In this document: positions 1-4,705 of the stretch, one piece after another
How the letters are laid out: the number at the start of each line of letters is the position of its first letter
Numbering within the stretch: position 1 is the stretch's first letter
Origin: an uncultured Planctomycetaceae bacterium
GTDB lineage: Bacteria; Planctomycetota; Planctomycetia; Pirellulales; Pirellulaceae
Assembly (NCBI GenBank): GCA_937967755.1
Contig: CALBTA010000666.1
Span: 1 to 9,925 of the forward strand
Length of the DNA: 9,925 nt
Direction of reading: 5' to 3'
Notes under the pieces: generated by a model
What the model was told of the DNA's origin: nothing
The model's input: only the letters and a program-made list of their open reading frames with translations
The model's database searches: none
Position numbers and translations under genes: made by a program

Positions 1-602
1 TGTACGATTTGGGTTACATGCGGTTGTTCCCCAACATGATTGTGATGGCCCCGGGCGATGCGTTGGATGTGGCCCCAATGTTGGAGTTCGCCCTGCAGCA
101 AGATTCGCCCACGTCGATGCGTTACCCCAAAACTACGGCCGATGTGATCGAGCGCGATCATGAACCGGTCGAGTTGGGCAAGGCCGAGGTGATTCAGTGG
201 GGCACCGATGGCACGATCTTCTGCTGCGGCACGCTGTTGGCGAATTGCATCGGGGCGGCGCAGTTGTTGAAAGAGCAGTGCGGCTTGGATGTCACCGTGG
301 TCAACGCCCGGTTTGTGAAGCCGCTGGATCGAGAGATTTTACAGCGCGCCGCTGAGGAAACCGGTTTCGTCGTCACCGTTGAGGAAGCCGCGCTGATGAC
401 CGGTTTCGGCAGTGCCGTGCTGGAAGCGGCCAACGGCCTGGGGCTGGACACGCGCCGCATCCGCTGCCTCGGCGTGCCGGACGAATTTGTGACGTTCGCC
501 GAGCGATCGGAACTGCTCGCCGATTTAGGGCTTGATTCCGACGGCATTTTTGCCGCTTGCCGTGAGATGGCCGAAAACCCAGCTGCCGTTTCGCGGTCAT
601 AG
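1..602 (+). CDS. dxs: 1-deoxy-D-xylulose-5-phosphate synthase, C-terminal part (partial at window start)
   Basis: DXS is a cytoplasmic thiamine-diphosphate enzyme that condenses pyruvate with glyceraldehyde 3-phosphate, the first step of the MEP isoprenoid pathway. The reading frame is open from base 3 and ends at TAG 600-602, giving about 199 residues of a family normally 620-640 long. The thiamine-binding and central catalytic parts therefore lie upstream of the window. Visible family signatures are YDLGYMRLFPNM and VMAPGDALDV near the start, the SMRYP motif at about 115-130, and the transketolase C-terminal domain from about 185 on, with VVNARFVKPLD and VTVEEAALMTGFGSAVLE. The internal ATG or TTG codons are not the true start, because the conserved sequence continues to the window edge. 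The stop codon lies inside a short intergenic repeat, and the next gene converges on it 19 bp away. Family identity is secure; only the 5' portion is missing. Confidence 0.95.
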   Translation, partial: YDLGYMRLFPNMIVMAPGDALDVAPMLEFALQQDSPTSMRYPKTTADVIERDHEPVELGKAEVIQWGTDGTIFCCGTLLANCIGAAQLLKEQCGLDVTVVNARFVKPLDREILQRAAEETGFVVTVEEAALMTGFGSAVLEAANGLGLDTRRIRCLGVPDEFVTFAERSELLADLGLDSDGIFAACREMAENPAAVSRS

Positions 603-620
603 GTTGGTGGGTTTGCAAGC
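600..620 (+). repeat. Copy of GTAGGTTGGG/TTTGCAA-type intergenic repeat at convergent junction
   Basis: The 19-bp gap between the convergent dxs and malectin-protein stops is made almost entirely of TAGGTTGG followed by TGGGTTTGCAAGC. The 11-mer TGGGTTTGCAA (608-618) occurs again, on the minus strand, within 7821-7841, and the TAGGTTGG half resembles the other copies in this window. The dxs stop codon TAG is the first triplet of the element. It may act in transcript ending for both genes, but the hairpin potential of this copy alone is weak. Confidence 0.5.
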
Positions 621-621
621 G

Positions 622-1464
622 TTACAAGTCAGGCAGGGCTTCAACCCAGATGCCTTTGAGCGCCGGCCCGGCTTTCTTCTTGCGCAATTCGACGACCAGC
701 TCAGAGGTCTTCACTTCAGCATGAACTGTCAGGTGTAGCGGCTTGTTCGCGCCGACCTGGCTGAAAACATCGACCGCTTCCAACGCCTTCTCGCCGCCGA
801 CGAAAACGTCGAACGTGCGTTTCCCGTTGCCGGTATAGTTGGGATTCGTTTCCGCAAAGACCAACACGACTGCATACTTCCCTGCATCGACTTCAAACTT
901 GTAGTTCAACCCGCGGTAGGCCCAGCGTTCGCTTTTGTAGAGCATACGCATCTGCGGATAGACGCCGGCCAGCGTGAATTTTGTGGTGTAACGACCGGTG
1001 CCAAGGACTCGGCCGTCGTCGGCTTCCCACGGAATACCATCAGGCCCCACGAAACGCTCGCCGCCACAGTTGATGCGGCGGACGTAATGCCCGGAGTGGA
1101 CCGCCACGGGTTGGCCAAGCGCGCTGATAGCATCGTCTTTCCCCCGCAAGCGAAGGGCGTAGCGGTAGGCGGTGTTGGTTGTTGTGGTGTCGTCGGTGTA
1201 AGTCGACGTGCTCACATCCGCGACTTTGTGCAGCAGTGACAGTTCGCCGTCGTCTCCTGTGCCGCGAAACACTTCAATCGCTGCAACGCCCGAATCGACC
1301 TTTCCCGACCAACTTAGATGAACCTGACTTCCGGCGGGTACGGCCGTGAGGCTTAACTCGTTCGGCAGCAGTGCAGGCTCGGCATTTTGCTGCGCGTGAA
1401 TCGCAGTAGCTGGAACGAACACTAAGGAAGCGAGCGAAATTGCGATTCGAATCGTGCGGGCCAT
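622..1464 (-). CDS. Exported FnIII-like and malectin-domain protein
   Basis: This 280-residue protein begins with a clear signal peptide (MARTIRIAISLASLVFVPATAIHA, likely cut before QQ at 25), so it should act outside the cytoplasmic membrane. Residues about 36-124 form a fibronectin type III-like beta domain (VHLSWSGKVDSGVAAIEVFRG, then TAYRYALRLRGKD). Residues about 128-276 match the malectin carbohydrate-binding fold: YVRRINCGG at the domain start, WAYRGLNYKFEVDAGKYAVVL, the FAETNP turn, KRTFDVFVGGE, and the closing GIWVEALPDL. Malectin domains bind disaccharides or glycan surfaces, so a carbohydrate-adhesion role is plausible, but no catalytic domain is attached and the ligand is unknown. 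The ATG has a good Shine-Dalgarno (GAGGAAGAG directly upstream on the minus strand). It lies downstream of the NYN gene with 123 bp between them. Confidence 0.85.
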   Translation of the reverse strand: MARTIRIAISLASLVFVPATAIHAQQNAEPALLPNELSLTAVPAGSQVHLSWSGKVDSGVAAIEVFRGTGDDGELSLLHKVADVSTSTYTDDTTTTNTAYRYALRLRGKDDAISALGQPVAVHSGHYVRRINCGGERFVGPDGIPWEADDGRVLGTGRYTTKFTLAGVYPQMRMLYKSERWAYRGLNYKFEVDAGKYAVVLVFAETNPNYTGNGKRTFDVFVGGEKALEAVDVFSQVGANKPLHLTVHAEVKTSELVVELRKKKAGPALKGIWVEALPDL

Positions 1465-1490
1465 CTCTTCCTCACGCGTCTAACTGCCAG

Positions 1491-1524
1491 GGTCAGGCGT
1501 CTTCAATCGATGCGCCTAACCTAC
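1491..1524 (-). repeat. Hairpin with GTAGGTTAGGCG motif between two minus-strand genes
   Basis: GGTCAGGCG (1491-1499) and CGCCTAACC (1513-1521) are complementary except for one G-T pair, with a 13-base loop. On the minus strand the first arm is preceded by GTA, giving GTAGGTTAGGCG, similar to the GTAGGTTGGG motif seen elsewhere in this window. It lies 27-60 bases upstream of the malectin-gene start, in the leader of that gene. A second, smaller inverted repeat, ACTGCC/GGCAGT (1523-1528/1537-1542), abuts it. No T-run follows, so a terminator is not supported; a dispersed repeat or leader hairpin is more likely. Confidence 0.4.
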
Positions 1525-1587
1525 TGCCCTCGTGGCGGCAGTGCAACTATTCGCGGCAAAGTTCGCATGTCGCCGTTGCCGTTGCCG

Positions 1588-2346
1588 CTACCCGTTCTCA
1601 TCGAACTCATCCAGAAGATCTTCGGCGTAGCCGGGTGGGAAGGGGTTCCAGTCGTCGGCGTCCAAAAGTTCCGCCGCTTCGTCCAACTCCCTTCCGAAAT
1701 CAGCGGGGAAAATTGTGTCCTCGCCGGCGCGTTCATCGGCGGTTTCATCTTCTGCTGACTGGTCAGAAGATTCGCCCGCCGCGTTGGAATCTTCGGCTGC
1801 TTGATCGTTATTGCCGCTGCGGCTCTGTTCTTGCTGAAGTTCTTGTTCGATCTCTGTTACGTCAATGTCGGCGAACTCCGCCAACCAACTGTCTGAATTT
1901 TCAGGCACCGGCGGCGCTGTCGGCGTCGGCTTGGAATCAGCCGATTGCCCCGCCCGCTGTTCCAGTTGAGAAATCCAAACATTACTATCCACCGGCGTCG
2001 CTTTGCGACGGCGGGCGGCACGGTGCAGGCGGTGATCGCTGGAAACGACCAGTAGGTTTCGCGGCGAATGATCGGCAGCGATTAGCTCTTCCAACAAGTC
2101 GTCCGCTTCCGCGTAGCCCTTGGAATACAGCACGGTAATGCCGCTAAAAGATTCGCGGTTAGGCAAGCCCGGCGGCGCACCCTGCGCGTCGAAGACGATG
2201 GTCGTTCCGGCCAACTCTTCGCCGGTGAGTTTTTCTGAAAGAAACCCAAGCAAACCCTGCCGGGCACGGTGCAACTCGGTCCCCCGCCCGACACCTTCCA
2301 CGCCCGTGGCGTTTAGCAAGTTGTAACCATCGATGAGAATTGCCAT
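1588..2346 (-). CDS. YacP/Rae1-like NYN-domain (PIN-fold) predicted ribonuclease with acidic C-terminal tail
   Basis: The first roughly 130 of 252 residues form a NYN domain of the YacP type, a PIN-like metal-dependent RNase fold. The start MAILIDGYNLL carries the first conserved Asp (6). TTIVFDAQG gives Asp53, KGYAEADDLLEELI gives Asp82/83, and LLVVSSDHRLHRAARRRKA gives Asp104 and the following basic helix. These are the expected metal-binding acidic positions, so the nuclease core looks intact. Bacillus Rae1, a member of this family, cuts mRNA on the ribosome; that exact role is not shown here. Residues about 131-252 are low-complexity and strongly acidic, then end in a more ordered stretch (DDWNPFPPGYAEDLL). 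No Shine-Dalgarno is visible before the ATG; instead a TACAAT box lies six bases upstream. The protein is probably cytoplasmic. Confidence 0.8.
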   Translation of the reverse strand: MAILIDGYNLLNATGVEGVGRGTELHRARQGLLGFLSEKLTGEELAGTTIVFDAQGAPPGLPNRESFSGITVLYSKGYAEADDLLEELIAADHSPRNLLVVSSDHRLHRAARRRKATPVDSNVWISQLEQRAGQSADSKPTPTAPPVPENSDSWLAEFADIDVTEIEQELQQEQSRSGNNDQAAEDSNAAGESSDQSAEDETADERAGEDTIFPADFGRELDEAAELLDADDWNPFPPGYAEDLLDEFDENG

Positions 2347-2352
2347 CGATCT

Positions 2353-2358
2353 ATTGTA
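2353..2358 (-). promoter_or_regulatory. Candidate -10 box for a leaderless NYN-gene transcript
   Basis: On the minus strand TACAAT (5 of 6 matches to the sigma70 -10 consensus) ends six bases before the ATG, so transcription would begin at about the start codon. There is no purine-rich ribosome binding site in the 20 bases upstream, which fits a leaderless mRNA. No convincing -35 box was found, so the call is tentative. Confidence 0.3.
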
Positions 2359-2431
2359 ACGGAGCGACGAAGATTCGATTCGCAGAGTGAAGCCAGCGGC
2401 GCTTCTGATCGTCAGGGACTGCCGATCTACT

Positions 2432-3178
2432 TCATCGGTACATCGGGTTCGGGTGATCGAAGCGGCAGCCGGCGTTCCATTGGTTGCGTTGGTTGCCGTG
2501 GGCGGGGATGCCGCCCGCGTCTTTGATCATTCGGGCCAGGTGCAGCAGATTCCAGGTCATGAACGTGGTGTTGCGGTTGGTGAAGTCGTTCTCCGGGCCG
2601 CCGCTCCCTTCGTCGAGGTAAGGCGGGCCGGGGCCGGCTTCGCCAAGCCAGGCAGCATCGGCCTGGGGCGGAATCACGTAGCCCAAGTGTTGCAGCGAGT
2701 AGAGAATGTTCATCGAGCAATGCTTCGCGCCATCTTCGTTGCCGGTGATCAGGCAACCGCCGACCTTGCCGTAATAGGCGTATTGCCCATCGTCGTTCAA
2801 ATCGCCCGATGATGAGTAAAGCCGTTCGATCGTCTGCGTGCATACCGATGACTTCTCGCCCAACCAAATGGGTGAAGTGATGACCAGGATCTCGGCTTGT
2901 TTTACTTTCTCATAGATGGCCGGCCAGTCGTCTTGCTGCCAACCCTGCTTTGTCATGTCGGGGTAAACGCCAAAGGCCAGATTGAAATCGACAGGCCGCA
3001 GCACCTCAACACTCACCCCGTTGGCCTCCATGATCGCCTTGGAGATATCGATCAACCCGCCGGTGTGCGAAAGCTCCGGAGATTTCTTCAGCGTGCAATT
3101 GAGGAACAGCGCGCCCAGATCAGAAAAGTCCCAACGGCTGGAACTGCACATTGCTTGCTGGTGGTCGTTGAGTTGCAT
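2432..3178 (-). CDS. NAD(P)H-dependent FMN reductase / flavodoxin-fold oxidoreductase
   Basis: This 248-residue protein has the flavodoxin-like fold of the NADPH-dependent FMN reductase family. After a short N-terminal lead, ALFLNCTLKKSPELSHTGGL (residues 23-42) is the first beta strand and phosphate-binding loop that holds FMN. AEILVITSPIWLGEKSS (95-111) is the strand and loop lying against the flavin ring. YYGKVGGCLITGNEDGAKH (135-153) is the third flavin-contacting segment, followed by a helix. No signal peptide or membrane segment is seen, so a cytoplasmic redox enzyme acting on quinones, azo or nitro compounds, or a flavin is likely; the substrate cannot be told. The ATG has only a weak upstream GAGA, so a start at Met10 is possible. 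It leads a minus-strand run with the NYN and malectin genes, 85 bp from the next. About 100 bp upstream is a terminator-like hairpin on the same strand. Confidence 0.8.
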   Translation of the reverse strand: MQLNDHQQAMCSSSRWDFSDLGALFLNCTLKKSPELSHTGGLIDISKAIMEANGVSVEVLRPVDFNLAFGVYPDMTKQGWQQDDWPAIYEKVKQAEILVITSPIWLGEKSSVCTQTIERLYSSSGDLNDDGQYAYYGKVGGCLITGNEDGAKHCSMNILYSLQHLGYVIPPQADAAWLGEAGPGPPYLDEGSGGPENDFTNRNTTFMTWNLLHLARMIKDAGGIPAHGNQRNQWNAGCRFDHPNPMYR

Positions 3179-3282
3179 GGGTTTCTCGCGGGGGTATTTG
3201 GTCGGCAGGGCGACACATGAACCGTGTAGCCAGTTTCGCTGCCAGTGGAGAGGTTATTGTTACCGAACTGGTCCCAGCGCAC

Positions 3283-3341
3283 AAAAAACGGCGCGGCTTC
3301 CTTGTCGACTCCCCTTTGAGATCGACAGTTCAGCCGCGCCG
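3283..3341 (-). terminator. Rho-independent terminator-like hairpin, possibly an attenuator upstream of the oxidoreductase gene
   Basis: CGGCGCGGCT (3289-3298) pairs perfectly with AGCCGCGCCG (3332-3341), and inside it GTCGA (3304-3308) pairs with TCGAC (3322-3326). Read on the minus strand, the stem is followed at once by TTTTTTG (A-run at 3283-3288 on the plus strand), the classic intrinsic terminator layout. No minus-strand gene ends here, so it would end a small RNA or act as an attenuator in the leader of the oxidoreductase gene about 105 bp downstream. The 5' arm of the stem is also part of a 14-bp perfect palindrome (3334-3347), which could form a competing hairpin. Confidence 0.55.
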
Positions 3342-3425
3342 GCGCGGACGGGGTGGCGCTTCGCGGGATTGGCAAGAAGTGAGGAGCGCCGTGTGCGTCC
3401 GATTTGGTTCTTGTGCTTATCTGTT

Positions 3426-3455
3426 TTGAAGTTCGTTACGCGGTAGCAACTTCAA
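3426..3455. other. Strong 13-bp stem-loop in the divergent region
   Basis: TTGAAGTT (3426-3433) pairs perfectly with AACTTCAA (3448-3455). After a single bulged C, GTTAC (3435-3439) pairs with GTAGC (3443-3447) with one G-T pair, leaving a three-base loop GCG. No T-run follows on either strand, so it is not an intrinsic terminator. It could be part of a structured RNA on the minus strand with the 3283-3341 terminator, or an operator just upstream of the rightward promoter. Confidence 0.45.
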
Positions 3456-3547
3456 CTGTGTTTACATGGCCAAGCGTTGAACCTGCCCGACACAGAACTT
3501 TGTCGCACGCGCATTACCCCCAATTCTGCCGGCTTAGTCACGGTTGC

Positions 3548-3576
3548 TTGACGGGGGGCGGGGCAGTGCTGATAAT
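3548..3576 (+). promoter_or_regulatory. Sigma70-type promoter for the exported-protein cassette
   Basis: TTGACG (3548-3553, five of six consensus matches) and GATAAT (3571-3576, five of six) are separated by exactly 17 bases. Transcription would start near 3583, giving a leader of about 146 bases before the ATG at 3729. It is the best promoter-like match noticed in the window and faces the three-gene exported cassette. Planctomycete promoters are poorly characterised, so confidence is moderate. Confidence 0.55.
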
Positions 3577-3728
3577 CGCAAAGTCCGCCTTGCAGCCAGA
3601 AAAGTGCTTTTTTCCCAAATTGCTGTCGGCCTCTGGCATCGGATGCTCATTTTCCTGTTATATGCATGGGGCTGTGCGCCCTGTTGGCAAATCACAATGG
3701 ACCTCTCGCTCGTGATGAGGAGCAAGAC

Positions 3729-4592
3729 ATGAGAAGCCCCCGGTCCCCCATTTTGGGACATTTTATCGCAGCCGTCGCAATTTCCGCCTTTGCTTTCGCG
3801 GCGATGGCCGCCTATGCACAAGAGGACCGCGTCGAGGACGTCCGCGCCCAAGGTGTCGCCGATGCGGTTGCGCAGTCGGAAGAGGTAGTCGCCGAGAACG
3901 CGGGTCTGACCCAACCGAAGTGGGACGTCGGTAAAACGTGGACGGTCGAATCCGTTTCCCAGCGAATTCAAGGCCGCGAAGAAGCCCCCGCCCGCAAGCC
4001 CGTTCCCATCCGTTGGCAGTTCCGGGTAGCCGAATTGGAAAATCTCGCCGGTCGGGATTGCTACCGTATTGAAATTGAATGCCTGGCTCGCGGGCGAATT
4101 CGGCCGAAGTCGATGATTTGGGTCGACCAGAAATCGGGCTTCCTGCGCCAGTATAAGACGGAATTGGCCGTGGCCGGGCGGATGCGGCCGATGATCGAAT
4201 CGTACGATCACGCCAAGGGAGCCGCTGCGCCGATCGTGACGCCGGTCAATGCCTTGCCGATCGCGCTGCCGGCCTTCGTTGCTCCGGGATCCAAAGCCAA
4301 CTCGTTTGTCTACACCAGCGCCCCGATGCCCGCAGGGGCAAAGGCGAAGGATTTGGGGCTGGTGACGTTCGCTCACGAAGTGACACAAACGGCCACCCAA
4401 GCTGGCCCCAAGGCGCTGGAGATCATTCCCGCCGAAGGCCGCCCGAAGTCGATCGAACAAAATCCTCTCACGGAAGTGAGCATTGGCACCGGGGGTGAAA
4501 CCATCACGCAAATCTGGCAGCAGGGTCAACCTTGGCCGGTCTTCGTCGACAACGGGCGGACCAAGGCATACCTGGTTTCCGAAAGCGAATAG
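3729..4592 (+). CDS. Exported protein of unknown function, first gene of the transglutaminase/caspase cassette
   Basis: I do not recognise this 287-residue protein. The start is ATG 3729, because GAGGAG (3717-3722) sits six bases upstream and a typical signal peptide follows (MRSPRSPILGHFIAAVAISA, hydrophobic to about 28, likely cut after AYA at 30). The open frame begins earlier, at 3666, but that extension would spoil the signal peptide. The mature part has an acidic/Ala-rich segment (31-58), then a probable beta-rich domain: WDVGKTWTVESV (65-76), PIRWQFRVAELENLAGRDCYRIEIEC (93-118), MIWVDQKSGFLRQYKTELAV (129-148). It ends with TITQIWQQGQPWPVFVDNG (258-276) and a hydrophilic tail. There is no membrane anchor after the signal peptide. 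The strand-turn pattern recalls exported proteins that measure or bind a ligand, but no catalytic motif is visible. It lies 113 bp before the transglutaminase-like gene, and shared export and direction suggest a joint role. Confidence 0.75.
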   Translation: MRSPRSPILGHFIAAVAISAFAFAAMAAYAQEDRVEDVRAQGVADAVAQSEEVVAENAGLTQPKWDVGKTWTVESVSQRIQGREEAPARKPVPIRWQFRVAELENLAGRDCYRIEIECLARGRIRPKSMIWVDQKSGFLRQYKTELAVAGRMRPMIESYDHAKGAAAPIVTPVNALPIALPAFVAPGSKANSFVYTSAPMPAGAKAKDLGLVTFAHEVTQTATQAGPKALEIIPAEGRPKSIEQNPLTEVSIGTGGETITQIWQQGQPWPVFVDNGRTKAYLVSESE

Positions 4593-4639
4593 TAGCCGTT
4601 CTCGTGAGAGCTCGGAAATCAACTTGTCATGCACACTTC

Positions 4640-4659
4640 CAGAAGTCTCGCGGCTTCTG
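4640..4659 (+). other. Intergenic stem-loop between exported-protein and transglutaminase genes
   Basis: CAGAAG (4640-4645) pairs with CTTCTG (4654-4659), and TC/GG extends the stem with one wobble pair around the tetraloop TCGC. No T-run follows, so it is more likely an mRNA processing or stabilising hairpin than a terminator. The nearby CCAACCTAC (4665-4673) is the minus-strand form of the GTAGGTTGG repeat core found elsewhere in this window. Confidence 0.35.
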
Positions 4660-4705
4660 CTACACCAACCTACCAATCATCCGTAGTCAACACGGAGCAT
4701 CCACC

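Larger units (their letters stand above)
3179..3728. other. 550-bp non-coding divergent region
   Basis: No credible gene was found between the oxidoreductase start (minus strand) and the first exported-protein gene (plus strand). The short open frames here lack ribosome binding sites and recognisable domains. The region is instead rich in secondary structure: a GC-rich hairpin at 3289-3341 with a minus-strand T-run, a 13-bp stem at 3426-3455, and a sigma70-like promoter at 3548-3576 facing right, which would give a 5' leader of about 146 bases. The section 3456-3547 shows nothing recognisable. Confidence 0.6.

Noticed and set aside
1440..2138. Plus-strand open frame of 232 codons
   Set aside because: It spans the start of one minus-strand gene and most of the NYN gene, and its product is Arg/Pro/Ser-rich with no recognisable domain.
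3088..3375. Minus-strand open frame with a protein-like stretch (DKEAAPFFVRWDQFGNN)
   Set aside because: It reads through the terminator-like hairpin and overlaps the oxidoreductase start, has no ribosome binding site and no recognised family. A degraded gene remnant cannot be ruled out but is not supported.
3281..3455. FMN riboswitch ahead of the flavin-type oxidoreductase gene
   Set aside because: The conserved core of the FMN element (AGGAUA and GGGGC...GGGUG blocks) was not seen; any RNA here would be of another class.
3603..3613. AAGTGC followed by T6 in the cassette leader, considered as a terminator
   Set aside because: No stem of useful length precedes the T-run on the plus strand.
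3655..3663. TTATAT as a second -10 box close to the first exported-protein gene
   Set aside because: No -35-like hexamer lies 16-18 bases upstream, and the 3548-3576 promoter is much better.
3534..4676. Long minus-strand open frame (380 codons) opposite the first exported-protein gene
   Set aside because: The plus strand has a Shine-Dalgarno, a signal peptide and a promoter; the minus frame has no ribosome binding site, is Arg/Gly-rich without domain pattern, and is the usual antisense shadow in GC-rich DNA.
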